Origin: Micromonospora sp. WMMD1128
GTDB taxonomy: Bacteria; Actinomycetota; Actinomycetes; Mycobacteriales; Micromonosporaceae
Direction: 5' to 3'
Length of the DNA: 64,000 bases
Assembly (NCBI RefSeq): GCF_027497235.1
Contig: NZ_CP114902.1
Coordinates: 4,614,001 to 4,678,000, forward strand
The position numbers were made by a program, and so were the translations under genes. Position 1 is the first letter of the stretch, and the number at the start of each line of letters is the position of its first letter. The notes under the pieces are model-generated. The model was not told the DNA's origin. It saw only the letters and a program-made list of their open reading frames with translations, and did not search any database. Shown one piece after another: positions 16,939 through 26,005 of the stretch.

Positions 16939-17325
16939 TCAGGCCGACGCGGCGCGTTCCGCCTCGCCGCGGCAGACGCAGAACTCGTTGCCCTCCGGGT
17001 CGGCGAGCACCACCCAGCCGGTGCCGTCCGGCCGGCGCCGGTCGGCGACCACCGTGGCGCCGAGGTCACGCAGTCGCGCGACCTCGGAGTCCCGGGTGCC
17101 CTCGGCCGGCTGCAGGTCGAGGTGGAACGCGCCCTTGCCGTGCCGCTCGCCCACCTCGACGAAGAGCAGGTCGGGGCCGTGCCCGTCGGGCGAGACGAGG
17201 ACGGCCTCCGGGTCGCCCGGGAAGTCGTCGTCGGCCAGTTTGCGGTCGAGCACCCGGGCCCACCAGGTGGCCAGGGCGTACGGGTCGTCGGATTCGACTG
17301 TCACGCAGTGGATCTGTGCACGCAC
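16939..17325 (-). CDS. VOC-superfamily (glyoxalase/bleomycin-resistance-like) protein
   Basis: The 128-residue protein has two beta-alpha-beta-beta-beta modules of the vicinal-oxygen-chelate fold. The opening IHCVTVESDDPYALATWWARVL and the closing VLADPEGNEFCVC are the typical first and last strands, with His, His and Glu available as metal ligands. Members range from glyoxalases to drug-binding proteins, so the reaction cannot be assigned. The GTG start is preceded by GGAGGAAG. It faces the Pro-rich membrane protein across a bidirectional hairpin. Confidence 0.87.
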   Translation of the reverse strand: MRAQIHCVTVESDDPYALATWWARVLDRKLADDDFPGDPEAVLVSPDGHGPDLLFVEVGERHGKGAFHLDLQPAEGTRDSEVARLRDLGATVVADRRRPDGTGWVVLADPEGNEFCVCRGEAERAASA

Positions 17326-17505
17326 GGTGCTTCCTCCGGTTCGGGTGCGCCCCGCCGGAGTGCGACGGTCAGCGAGGAACGCGGGGCGCGGGACGATGCA
17401 GAACGGACATCACCCCACCCCCTTCCACCTCTCGGCTGACGACCCGATCGTGTCACCCGACACGGCCCGGTGACAAGGCGTGGGCGTGTGCGGGCCAGCG
17501 CGGGC

Positions 17506-17556
17506 GTTAAGAAGGGGCCCCTCCTCTACCGAAAACGTTAAGAAGGGCCCCCTCCT
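17506..17556. repeat. Palindromic 20-bp unit repeat, copy 3 (A/T variant)
   Basis: Two forward units (17506-17525 GTTAAGAAGGGGCCCCTCCT and 17537-17556) are separated by the 11-base spacer CTACCGAAAAC. The flanks of the GGGGCCCC core change from C/G to A/T on both sides, keeping partial dyad symmetry. It lies just after the stop of the propeller/malectin gene. Confidence 0.88.
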
Positions 17557-17563
17557 TACATCC

Positions 17564-20113
17564 TCACGGGGCGAGGAAGACCGCCTTCGCGCGCCAGTCG
17601 ACGCCGTCGACGGCCGGGCCGCTGCGCACGGTGAACGTGGCGGTCGGGGCGCCGTCGGCCCACGCGGTGGCCGACAGGTCACCGGTGTTCCGGTTGACCT
17701 TGTAGAGGGTGTCGCCGGCGACGAAGACCGCGCCGGCGTCGGCGAGACCACCCGACCCGGACACCGTGAACCGGTCCGCGCCGACCGTGCCGCTGTCCGG
17801 GGTGAACCAGCGCCAGAACAGGCCGTTCTGCCCGGTGAGCGTGTAGTAGAGCCGCCCGCCGAGGTGGAACATCCCGGTCACGTTGGGGATCTCGGTGTAG
17901 AAGCTGCTGTTCACCCCGACGTACGTCTGTCCGGTCGGGCCGGAGTCGGTCTCCACCGTGTCCCAGTAGGCGTCGTGGTAGGGGTCGACCAGGGCGGGGG
18001 TGCCGAACGTGGTCCCGTCGAACGTCCGCCGCCACAGCGCGCCGTCCATCCCGTAGAACAGCGTGCCGCCGACCCAGAACGCTCCCTTCGCCGTCGACCA
18101 GGGGGTGTCGTCGGGGTTCGCCACCGGGCTCGCCGCGCCGACCGTGGTCGCCCCGTCGTACGACCGGGCCTGCACCTCGTCGCCGGTGCCGGGGGGCGGC
18201 GGGCCGGTCTTGACGATCTCGATGCCGTTGACCAGCGGGTTCTCCGTCACGTGGCGGAACTCCAGGTCGATGGCGCCGTCGCTGACCACGGTGAACTCCC
18301 GCATGGTGCCCACGTTGTGCCCGGGGTCGACCGCCAGGTCCAGGTCGTCGAGGACGGTGGTCCCTTCCAGCGCCACGTCGAAGACGCGCTTACCGGCGGT
18401 GGCGGTGCCGTCGTACCGGTTGGCCAGGTAGAGCCGCACCTGCACCTCGGTCCCGGTGGGCACCGGGAACTGCCAGGTCATCTCCGGCGCGCCGGCCCCG
18501 TCGTACCGTTCGGTGCTGTAGAGGGCGGCCGGCGTGCCGGTCGGCACGGTGGCGTCCACGGCGCCGACCGCGTTGAAGCTCGACGCGGAGCTGCCGCTGT
18601 TGTGGTACGGGCTGGGGTTGCCGCCGTCGTCGGCCGCCCAGTCCGGCCCGTCGGTGGCGGCCACGGCCGGGCCACCGGCGTTGATCCGGTAGAGCACGTT
18701 CGTCGGCTTGGGCACGCCGGCCTGGTAGACCGTGCCGGGCAGGGTGGCCGACGTGGTCGGGTGCGGGGCGGTGCCGCCGGCCAGCGGGAAGAACGCGATC
18801 CGCTCCCGCCGGTACTGGAAGTTGCCGATGAACGGGGTGTCCCCGCCGACCCAGAGCCCGGACGGGGTGACGAGCATCTCGGAGGCGCCGATGCCGCGCG
18901 GGTGCCGGCCCGGGTTCCAGGACAGCGGCAGGCCGGTCTGCGGGTCGAGCGCGGCGATGCTGGCCCGGCCGACCGCGCCGGCCCGGGCGTTGTCGCCGCC
19001 GGTGCTGTTGTTGAGCCAGCGGAAGTGGCCGCCGACGTAGACCGCCTGCTCGCTCACGGCGACCGACAGGAACGTGTCGCCGCCGGTGTAGTCGATCCAG
19101 GTCGGTTGCCGGTCCGCGCCGGTGGTGCCGGCCTCCCAGCGGGCCGCCGCGTCGCACAGCGTGCCGCCGTACGGCGAACCGGTGGTGACCACCACGAAGT
19201 AGCTGCTGTCCGGGGCGTACGCGATGTCCCGCATGTAGGAGTCGAACGCCTGCCACTTGCAGCGCGGCGTGTACCGGCTGGTGTTCCAGTCGGCCACGGT
19301 GGCGGCGGTGGCGCCCAGGTCGAGCTGGACGATCTGGTCGTGCAGCACCCCGTCGGCCTTCTTGAAGTTGCCGATCACGACGAGCCGCGTGCCGTCCGGG
19401 GAGGCGGCCATCTTCTCCACACCGACGCCGGCGTTGGATCCGCTGACCCCGTCGTAGTTGTGGTGTTCGGTGAGCGCCGTGGTGAGATAGTCGTCCACCG
19501 CGCCGGTGGTGGCGTTCAGCGAGGCCAGCCCGCCGCGCGGGTTGGGGTTGCCGGCGGCGGTGAAGATGCCGCCCACCAGCAGCCGGTCGCCGACCAGGGC
19601 GATGTCGTTGATCAGCCCGTTGAACGGCGGTGGCGTGAAGCCGGTGACGAGCGCACCGGTGGCGACGTCGAGCAGCGCCACCTTGCGCCGGGTCACCCCG
19701 TTGACGGTGTTGAACTTGCCGGCGACGAAGACCGTGCCGGGGGTCGGGCCGGCGACGACCGCGTACACCTCGTTGTCGACCGACGGCGCGAACGCGGTGT
19801 CGACGGTGCCGGTGGCCTTGTCGAAGGCGAGCAGGTAGTTGCGGGTGATGTCGGTGTCGGAGTCGCGGTTCTGCACCGTGCTGAACGAACCGGCCACGAT
19901 GATCTTCGTGCCGGCGTCGTGGATCGCGTCGACGGTGCCGTCCGTGATGTCGGGCGAGGTGGCGGCGGGGGTGTCCCGGACCACTGTGGTGTGGTCGGGC
20001 GCGGCGCCGGCGGGCGCGGCCGGGGCCAGGCCGGCCACGGTGAGCGCGACGGCGGCGAGGGCCGCGAGGGCGCGGCGGCGCGGGGCCGAGGGGTGGGTCA
20101 CGGGCAGCTCCAT
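17564..20113 (-). CDS. Secreted beta-propeller protein with malectin-type domain
   Basis: The 849-residue protein has a signal peptide (about 1-38, ending APAGAAPD). A long N-terminal region (about 40-460) is made of repeating blades such as IIVAGSFSTVQN, VFVAGKFNTVNG and LLVGGIFTAAGN, similar to delta-60/kelch-like propellers. A malectin-like carbohydrate-binding domain follows (about 471-634; YRINAGGPAVAATDG...VNGIEIVKTG). A C-terminal region (about 650-849) has two or three more propeller-like repeats (AFWVGGTLFYGMDGALWRR, GRLYYTLTGQNGLFWRWF). It probably binds glycans at the cell surface or in the medium; no catalytic motif is evident. The ATG at 20113 is chosen because it places the signal peptide at the N-terminus. 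Confidence 0.85.
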   Translation of the reverse strand: MELPVTHPSAPRRRALAALAAVALTVAGLAPAAPAGAAPDHTTVVRDTPAATSPDITDGTVDAIHDAGTKIIVAGSFSTVQNRDSDTDITRNYLLAFDKATGTVDTAFAPSVDNEVYAVVAGPTPGTVFVAGKFNTVNGVTRRKVALLDVATGALVTGFTPPPFNGLINDIALVGDRLLVGGIFTAAGNPNPRGGLASLNATTGAVDDYLTTALTEHHNYDGVSGSNAGVGVEKMAASPDGTRLVVIGNFKKADGVLHDQIVQLDLGATAATVADWNTSRYTPRCKWQAFDSYMRDIAYAPDSSYFVVVTTGSPYGGTLCDAAARWEAGTTGADRQPTWIDYTGGDTFLSVAVSEQAVYVGGHFRWLNNSTGGDNARAGAVGRASIAALDPQTGLPLSWNPGRHPRGIGASEMLVTPSGLWVGGDTPFIGNFQYRRERIAFFPLAGGTAPHPTTSATLPGTVYQAGVPKPTNVLYRINAGGPAVAATDGPDWAADDGGNPSPYHNSGSSASSFNAVGAVDATVPTGTPAALYSTERYDGAGAPEMTWQFPVPTGTEVQVRLYLANRYDGTATAGKRVFDVALEGTTVLDDLDLAVDPGHNVGTMREFTVVSDGAIDLEFRHVTENPLVNGIEIVKTGPPPPGTGDEVQARSYDGATTVGAASPVANPDDTPWSTAKGAFWVGGTLFYGMDGALWRRTFDGTTFGTPALVDPYHDAYWDTVETDSGPTGQTYVGVNSSFYTEIPNVTGMFHLGGRLYYTLTGQNGLFWRWFTPDSGTVGADRFTVSGSGGLADAGAVFVAGDTLYKVNRNTGDLSATAWADGAPTATFTVRSGPAVDGVDWRAKAVFLAP

Positions 20114-20306
20114 AGGATCGTCGGTGAGGCGTGTCGCACCGCTCACCCTGAGCCACGACCACACCGCCGTCCAGCGTGCGGCAAGCTTTCTGACCGACCA
20201 CCGTGCCGCCGCGCCCGTCCACCCGCCGCGACCAGCCGGGACAGCCGGGTCGGGCCACACGATCAGGTGGCAGCGGGTGTACGCCCGGGCGGGCCCGGAT
20301 CGGCGG

Positions 20307-21464
20307 TCAGGTGGCCGCCGGCGGGTCGGCTGACGGAAGGGTGACCGTCACCTCCAGGCCGCCACCGGGCTGGGCGACCGCCTTCACCGTGCCGCCGTGC
20401 GCGTCGCAGACCGCCCGCACGATGGACAGGCCGAGGCCGGAGCCACGCGCACCGGTGCGTTCCTGCCCGCCGCGCCGGAACGGCTCGAACAGCCCGGGCA
20501 CCTCGGCCGGCGTGACCTCGAAACCGGTGTTCCCCACCACCAGCCAGGACCGCTGGCCGTCGGTGCCGGTGCGCACCCACATCCGGCCGTGCAGGTGGTT
20601 GTAGCGGACCGCGTTCTCCACCAGGTTGCCGGCCAGCCGGTCGAGCAGCCCCGGGTCGCCGACCACCGGCGCCGGGCGCAACGACGTGTGCACCTTCAGG
20701 CCGATCCGCTCCACCTCCCGGGACACCGCGGAGAGCGCGTTTGCGGTGCCCACGGCGAGGTCGCTCTCGGCGCGGCGGGCCAGCCGCCGGCCGGTCTGCG
20801 CCTCGCTGCGGGCCAGCACCAGCAGCGCGTCGACCAGGCCGTTGGCCCGCTCCGACGCCTCCCGCACCACGCCGGCCATCCGCCGGTACTCGCCGAGGTC
20901 CGCGTCGTCGTCGCTGAGCGTCACATCGATTTCGGTACGCATCACCGCGAGCGGGGTCCGCAGCTCGTGCGAGGCGTTCGCGACGAACCGCTTCTGCGCC
21001 TCGAACGCGGCGGTGATCCGGTCCAGCATCGCGTCGAACGTCTCGGCCAGCTCGGCCACCTCGTCGTCCGCACCGGACCAGCCGATCCGCTCGTCCAGCG
21101 TCGCCTCGCCGAGCCGGCGGGCGGTGGCGGTGACCTGGTGCAGCGGGCGCAGCGCGCGGCCGGCCACCAGGTACGCCCCGGCCACCCCGACGACGCTTAT
21201 CGCCAGCAGCGCCAGCAGCCCCTTGAGCAGCAGCTCCCGCGAGGCGGCGTCGACGAGTTGCCGCTGCCACTGCCCGGCGTCGAGGGTCCGGCCGTCGGTG
21301 AGCACCACCGTGGTGCCGGGCAGCAGCTCGTCGGTGGGACGCAGCGCGTCCCGGACCAGCAGCCACGCCAGCAGCACCAGGATCGCCCCGGCGCCGACCA
21401 GGAGCACGCCGTTGAGCAGGGTCAGCCGCAGCCGCAGCGTCGGGCGTACCTTCCGCGCCGTCAC
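20307..21464 (-). CDS. Sensor histidine kinase
   Basis: The 385-residue protein has TM1 (about 14-37), a short external loop of about 45 residues, TM2 (about 80-102), a HAMP linker (RALRPLHQVTATARRLGE), a HisKA domain with phospho-acceptor His166 in ASHELRTPL, and an ATPase domain with N-box NLVENAVRYNH and G-box GSGLGLSIV. The small sensor loop suggests it senses membrane or envelope state, which is inference. The GTG start overlaps the response regulator stop by 4 bases (GTGA), so kinase and regulator are made together. Confidence 0.94.
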   Translation of the reverse strand: MTARKVRPTLRLRLTLLNGVLLVGAGAILVLLAWLLVRDALRPTDELLPGTTVVLTDGRTLDAGQWQRQLVDAASRELLLKGLLALLAISVVGVAGAYLVAGRALRPLHQVTATARRLGEATLDERIGWSGADDEVAELAETFDAMLDRITAAFEAQKRFVANASHELRTPLAVMRTEIDVTLSDDDADLGEYRRMAGVVREASERANGLVDALLVLARSEAQTGRRLARRAESDLAVGTANALSAVSREVERIGLKVHTSLRPAPVVGDPGLLDRLAGNLVENAVRYNHLHGRMWVRTGTDGQRSWLVVGNTGFEVTPAEVPGLFEPFRRGGQERTGARGSGLGLSIVRAVCDAHGGTVKAVAQPGGGLEVTVTLPSADPPAAT

Positions 21465-22126
21465 TGACCGAACTCGATCCGGTAGCCCGCGCCGACCACC
21501 GTGTCGATCAGGGGTGGGTCGCCGAGCTTCTTGCGCAGGGTCATCACGGTGACCCGGACGATCGTGGTGAACGGGTCGGTGTTCGCGTCCCACACCCGCT
21601 CCAGCAGCTCCTCGCTCGACACCACCGCGCCGCGCGCCCGGAGCAGCTCGGCGAGCACGCCGAACTCCTTGTTGGTGAGGTCGAGCGGCGCGCCGCCCCG
21701 GGTCACCACCCGGCGGGCCGGGTCGAGTTCCAGGTCGGCCACCGCCAGCACCGGCGGCGCGGCCGGGGTGGCCCGCCGCCCCAGCGCCTGCACCCGGGCC
21801 ACCAGCTCGTCGAAGGCGAACGGCTTGGCCAGGTAGTCGTCGGCGCCGAGCTGCAACCCTTCGACCCGGTCGGCGACCGTGCCGCTCGCGGTCAGCATCA
21901 GCACCCGGGTCAGCGCGCCGGAGGCGGCCAGGTCGGCGCAGATCTGGTCGCCGTGCACGCCTGGCAGGTCCCGGTCCAGGACCACCACGTCGTAGCGGGT
22001 GACGAACGCCGCCTCGTGCCCGGCGTTCCCGTCGTAGGCGACGTCCACCGCCATGCCGCGCTTGCGCAGCCCGCGCGCGATCGCGTCGGCGAGGTTGCGC
22101 TCGTCCTCGACCACAAGTACCCGCAT
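21461..22126 (-). CDS. OmpR-family response regulator
   Basis: The 221-residue protein has a receiver domain with the acidic patch VVEDE, phosphorylatable Asp51 in VVVLDRDLPG and Lys in YLAKPFAFDEL. A winged-helix DNA-binding domain follows (about 130-221; LTNKEFGVLAELLRARG and TIVRVTVMTLRKKLGDP). It partners the kinase directly downstream. The pair is divergent from a C39-like peptidase gene, a reasonable target but not demonstrated. Confidence 0.95.
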   Translation of the reverse strand: MRVLVVEDERNLADAIARGLRKRGMAVDVAYDGNAGHEAAFVTRYDVVVLDRDLPGVHGDQICADLAASGALTRVLMLTASGTVADRVEGLQLGADDYLAKPFAFDELVARVQALGRRATPAAPPVLAVADLELDPARRVVTRGGAPLDLTNKEFGVLAELLRARGAVVSSEELLERVWDANTDPFTTIVRVTVMTLRKKLGDPPLIDTVVGAGYRIEFGQ

Positions 22127-22286
22127 CCCGGCCTCCCACTTGGTGACCTCCCACAACCTAGTGCCGGGGGCCAAACCGGCCGGCACCCGCCGCCGTTGCA
22201 GAAAACCTTCGGGTACGCGATGCTCGCCGGCAGCGAGCGACAACCGCCTCCGGCCACCGGCCGGGCCCGAGCGCAGGGGAGCCCCA

Positions 22287-23459
22287 ATGACACTCGTCGA
22301 CCCCGGCCGCGACGTCGCGTACCGCCGCTTCCGGTTCCCGGCGGACCGCGGCCTGGGGCGGGCCGACGGGCTCGGCGCCGGGCCGGACGGGCTGGCGCCG
22401 GACGGGACGGCCGGCCGGCCGACACACGCCGGCCCGTACGCCGGGAGCTGGACCTCCCCGGTCACACCGGTCGGCTTCGCCGCCACCGAGCTGGTGCCCT
22501 CCTGGACCGCCGACACACCGTCCGGCTCCTGGCTCCGGGTGGAGCTGCGGGGCTGCGATGCCGGTGCCGCCACCACCGGCTGGTACGACCTGGGCCGCTG
22601 GGCGGCCGACGACGGCACGGTGCGTCGCTCGTCGGTGCCCGGGCAGTCCGACGAACGGGCCCGGGTCGCCGCGGACACGCTGCGGGTGACGGGTGCGACG
22701 GTGACCGGCTGGCAGGTCCGGGTGACGCTGCTTCGCCGGCCCGACGCGCCGGCCGGCCCGACACTGCGCACGATCGGCGTGGTCGCCTCCGCCGACCCCG
22801 GTGCGGCCGGGTCGGCGGTGAGCGCGCCGGCCGGGTACGGCTTGGCGCGCGGACGGGTCCTCGACGTGCCGCGCTACGCGCAGCGACTGCACGCCGGCGG
22901 CGAGACCCGGTGGGGTGGCGGCGGCGACTCCTGGTGCAGCCCCACCTGCGTGTCGATGGTGCTCGACTTCTGGGGCGCCGGCCCCGCCCCGCACCGGTAC
23001 GCCTGGGTCGACCCGCCCGGTCCCCGGCCGGCCGTGGTGCACGCCGCCCGGCACTGCTACGACCATGCGTACGCCGGCGCCGGAAACTGGCCGTTCAACA
23101 CCGCGTACGCGGCGACGCACGGGGTGGACGCGTTCGTCACCCGGCTACGCTCGCTGGCCGAGGCGGAGCGCTTCGTGGCCGCCGGCATCCCGCTCGTCGT
23201 CTCGGCGGCGTTCACCCGGGGGCAGGTGCCCGGGCTGGACTACGACACCGCCGGGCATCTCATCGTGCTGGCCGGCTTCACCGGCGACGGGGACCCGGTG
23301 CTCAACGACCCGTACGCCGCCGACGACGAGCGGGTCCGCCGGACCGTGGCGCGCGCGCCGTTCGAGGCGGCCTGGCAGTCCGGCAGCGGTGGGATCGCGT
23401 ACGTGCTGCGGCCGGAGTCGGTGCCGCTGCCCCCGGCGCCCGCCCAGGCCAACTGGTGA
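22287..23459 (+). CDS. C39-like (papain-fold) peptidase family protein
   Basis: The 390-residue protein has an N-terminal beta-rich region (about 1-190) and a C-terminal peptidase_C39_2-type domain. The probable nucleophile is a Cys in DSWCSPTCVSMVLDFWG (about 217-221), with His in AGHLIVLAGF (about 323) and Asp in LNDPYAADD (about 338). No signal peptide is seen, although a Tat- or Sec-independent route cannot be excluded. The ATG at 22287 has AGGGGA upstream. It is divergent from the two-component system and convergent, with no intergenic base at all, with the propeller operon. Confidence 0.85.
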   Translation: MTLVDPGRDVAYRRFRFPADRGLGRADGLGAGPDGLAPDGTAGRPTHAGPYAGSWTSPVTPVGFAATELVPSWTADTPSGSWLRVELRGCDAGAATTGWYDLGRWAADDGTVRRSSVPGQSDERARVAADTLRVTGATVTGWQVRVTLLRRPDAPAGPTLRTIGVVASADPGAAGSAVSAPAGYGLARGRVLDVPRYAQRLHAGGETRWGGGGDSWCSPTCVSMVLDFWGAGPAPHRYAWVDPPGPRPAVVHAARHCYDHAYAGAGNWPFNTAYAATHGVDAFVTRLRSLAEAERFVAAGIPLVVSAAFTRGQVPGLDYDTAGHLIVLAGFTGDGDPVLNDPYAADDERVRRTVARAPFEAAWQSGSGGIAYVLRPESVPLPPAPAQANW

Positions 23460-24749
23460 TCACCGGTCGGCCGGCCAGATCGCCAACCCGCCCGCCGGGT
23501 CGAGGCAGACGAGCACCGCGCCCGGGTCGACGCACTCGTCCCAGGAGCCGGGCAGCACCGCCCGGATCCGGACCTCCCCCGCCGGCACGTCGAGCGCGCC
23601 GACAAGCGTCCGGTCGCCGGTGAGGTGACGTACCCCGAGCAGGCCACCGGGCTCGCGGTCGGTGCCGGTGAGACGCCAGCGCCCCAGCCGGGCGAGCACC
23701 CGGCCGGTCCTCGGGTCGAGCACCCACCGGTGAAGTTCCAGCCCGACGCCGGGCGTGGCCGCGATCAGCCGGCCACCGAACGGGAACAACCCGAACCAGC
23801 GCTCGTCCGCCCAGCCGGGCCGGCCGGTGGCCGGATCGAGGGCCCGCGCGCCGCCGATCTGGTCGCGCAGGCAGACCATGCCGGCGCAGTCGGTGAACCA
23901 GAGCCCGGCACGCGGCTGCACCGGCACGGTCCACCTGGCGTCCAGCCGGTCCAGCCCGTACGCGGTGACCGTGCCCGGCCCGCCCTCGACAAGCAGCAGG
24001 CCGGCCACCACCTGGGCGTACCGGTAGGAGACGCGGTCCGGCGCGGGCGGCACCCGGCCGGTGAGCACCGGCGCGCCCGAGTCCGCGTCGTGCACGGTCA
24101 CCCGGCCGTCCGGGGTGACGAGCACGAACTGCGTCACGCCCCGGTCGTCCGTCCGGTAGGCCACCCCCTGGGTGGGCATCGGCAGTGACCAGCGCGCCGC
24201 CCCGGTCACCGGGTCGGCGGCCAGCAGGCTGCCACCGCCGGTGGCCCCGGGATTCTCGAACAGCAGCCCGCCGGACGCGGTGCGGACCGGGTAGCCGGAC
24301 TGCTGCCAGCGCGCCGCGCCGGTCGCCGGGTCGAGCAACGTGGAGCGCGTGTCCCCGGCCCCGGCCGGGCTGCTCGTCACCAGAAGCCCGTCCCCCATGG
24401 CACCCAACCCGAGCACGTGGTCGCCGGCCGGCAGCGTGAACCGCCACAACTGCGCTCCGTCGGACAGCCGGTGCCCGGTGACCGCCCGGCCGTCGCGGCC
24501 GACCGTGCCCGGCCCGTCGGCCACCATCAACCGGCCGGCCAGCGCCACGAAGGCGGCGCCCTGCGGCGCGGGCACCCGGACCGGGACCGGCCGACGCGGT
24601 GGCGCGGACGCGCCGGCCGACATGAGCAGCACCAGGCAGCCGAGCGCCACCGCGCGGGCGGCCCGACCGGGTGGCCGTCGGGGCGGCGCGGGAGACTCGT
24701 CGTCGTCCTCCCCGTGCCGCATCTCGCCCAACTCGATCACCGGGGTCAC
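23460..24749 (-). CDS. Membrane-anchored PQQ/BamB-like beta-propeller protein, third of three
   Basis: The 429-residue protein starts with a short cytoplasmic tail bearing the motif VIELGEMR and then a Pro-rich stretch. One membrane helix follows (about 34-54) and an external eight-bladed-type propeller with blades such as TLLDPATGAARWQQ, LAADPVTGAARWSL and RALDPATGRPGWAD, the WD/PQQ-like pattern. The GTG at 24749 overlaps the previous stop by 4 bases. It is the most divergent of the three tandem paralogs. The likely role is extracytoplasmic scaffolding or ligand sensing. Its stop directly abuts that of the C39-like gene. Confidence 0.85.
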   Translation of the reverse strand: MTPVIELGEMRHGEDDDESPAPPRRPPGRAARAVALGCLVLLMSAGASAPPRRPVPVRVPAPQGAAFVALAGRLMVADGPGTVGRDGRAVTGHRLSDGAQLWRFTLPAGDHVLGLGAMGDGLLVTSSPAGAGDTRSTLLDPATGAARWQQSGYPVRTASGGLLFENPGATGGGSLLAADPVTGAARWSLPMPTQGVAYRTDDRGVTQFVLVTPDGRVTVHDADSGAPVLTGRVPPAPDRVSYRYAQVVAGLLLVEGGPGTVTAYGLDRLDARWTVPVQPRAGLWFTDCAGMVCLRDQIGGARALDPATGRPGWADERWFGLFPFGGRLIAATPGVGLELHRWVLDPRTGRVLARLGRWRLTGTDREPGGLLGVRHLTGDRTLVGALDVPAGEVRIRAVLPGSWDECVDPGAVLVCLDPAGGLAIWPADR

Positions 24750-26005
24750 GGCAGCCGCCGCGTCGCGAAGTCGCCGTCGGAGTCCCGGCAGACCAGAAGC
24801 GCCCGGCTGGCGGCGCAGTCCGTGCCGAACAGCACGCCCCGGACCGGCAGCAGGTCGCCCGACAGGTCCAGCTCGGCGAGGAGCAGCCGGCCGCCGCCAA
24901 GCGGCCGGGTCAGGAACAGTCGCTCGGCGGCCTCGTCCTGCGGGACGATCGCCCAGCCCTTGAGGTCGGCGACGAGCCTTCCGTCGGTCTCGTCGAGCAC
25001 CGCCAGGCGGTCGCCGCCGGTGTCGCCGCCGACGGCGAGCAGGCGGCCCGCGTCGGCCGCCACCACGCCGGCCCACCGGCCGGTGGTCCAGCGCACCGCG
25101 CCGGTGGCCGGGTCGAGCGCCGTCATCCCCTCGCCGCTCTGGCCGGCGCAGAGCAACGCGCCGCACGGCTCCACGTGGCTCAGCGGCGGCAGCCGCGCGG
25201 TCCACCGGTGGAGCAGCGTGTCCATCTCGTACGCGTCGACCGCGTCGTCGCCCGCTCGGCTCTCCAGCAGCAGTTCGCCGGCGGCCATCATCTGCCGTGG
25301 CGCGGGTGGTTCCCCCGGGTGCAGGTCGCGGGCGGCCAGCCGAGCGCCCGTCGTCGCGTCGAGCACCACCGTCTCGCCGGTCTCCGGCGCCAGCAGGAGC
25401 CGGTCCAGCGCCCCGGACGAACGGAAGGCGAGCCGCAGGTCATCCGTTCCGGTCGCGGTCCACACCGTGCGGCCGTCGGCCACCGCCACCCGGCGCACCT
25501 CCCGTGGACCCGACCCGCGCGTCGGTTCGAGCATGAGCGCGTCGCCCGCCGGGTAGGCGAGCGCCGCCTGCCGCCAACTGATCCGGCCGGTGTCGGCGTC
25601 GTAGGCCGTGGTCTCCCAGGTTTCGTCGTCGCCTGTCGCTCCGGCGGCCAGCACCCGCCCGCCCATCTCCCACACCGAGACGACCTCACCCGGGCCGGGC
25701 AGCCGGCTCCGCCACCGCTCCCGGCCGCCCCGGTACGCCACGATCTCCCGCACCGCCCCGGGCCGCCAGTCGAGCGGCCGGACCACGTACACCCGGTCAC
25801 CGGAGACGAATGCGACCACACCGGCGCCCCCGGGGAGCGTGCGCACGACGGGACGCGCGAGCGGCGCTCCGGCACTGAGCGTCACAAGCGCCACCAGCAA
25901 CACCAACGCGGTGCGGAACGGCCGGCCCACGGCGCGCGGCGGACGCCCCGCCGTCGGCGTCGGGGCGTCGTCGCGCAGCTCGCCGAGATCGATGATCTGG
26001 GTCAG
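24746..26005 (-). CDS. Membrane-anchored PQQ/BamB-like beta-propeller protein, second of three (CTG start proposed)
   Basis: The 419-residue protein repeats the plan of its neighbours: cytoplasmic motif IIDLGELRDD, an RAVGRPFRTALVLLVALV membrane helix and a propeller with blades such as VLDATTGARLAAR and ALDPATGAVRWTT. No ATG, GTG or TTG lies near the expected start. Alignment with the paralogs (VTPVIELGE, VTVIDLGE) puts the first codon at a CTG (26003-26005) that overlaps the upstream TGA as CTGA, the same geometry as the GTGA of the next gene. Non-AUG initiation by coupling is therefore proposed. Confidence 0.82.
   Translation of the reverse strand: MTQIIDLGELRDDAPTPTAGRPPRAVGRPFRTALVLLVALVTLSAGAPLARPVVRTLPGGAGVVAFVSGDRVYVVRPLDWRPGAVREIVAYRGGRERWRSRLPGPGEVVSVWEMGGRVLAAGATGDDETWETTAYDADTGRISWRQAALAYPAGDALMLEPTRGSGPREVRRVAVADGRTVWTATGTDDLRLAFRSSGALDRLLLAPETGETVVLDATTGARLAARDLHPGEPPAPRQMMAAGELLLESRAGDDAVDAYEMDTLLHRWTARLPPLSHVEPCGALLCAGQSGEGMTALDPATGAVRWTTGRWAGVVAADAGRLLAVGGDTGGDRLAVLDETDGRLVADLKGWAIVPQDEAAERLFLTRPLGGGRLLLAELDLSGDLLPVRGVLFGTDCAASRALLVCRDSDGDFATRRLP

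Noticed and set aside
17480..20344. A 954-codon forward frame across the propeller/malectin gene
   Set aside because: It is the antisense shadow of a clear secreted protein and begins inside a palindromic repeat; no start site or domain.
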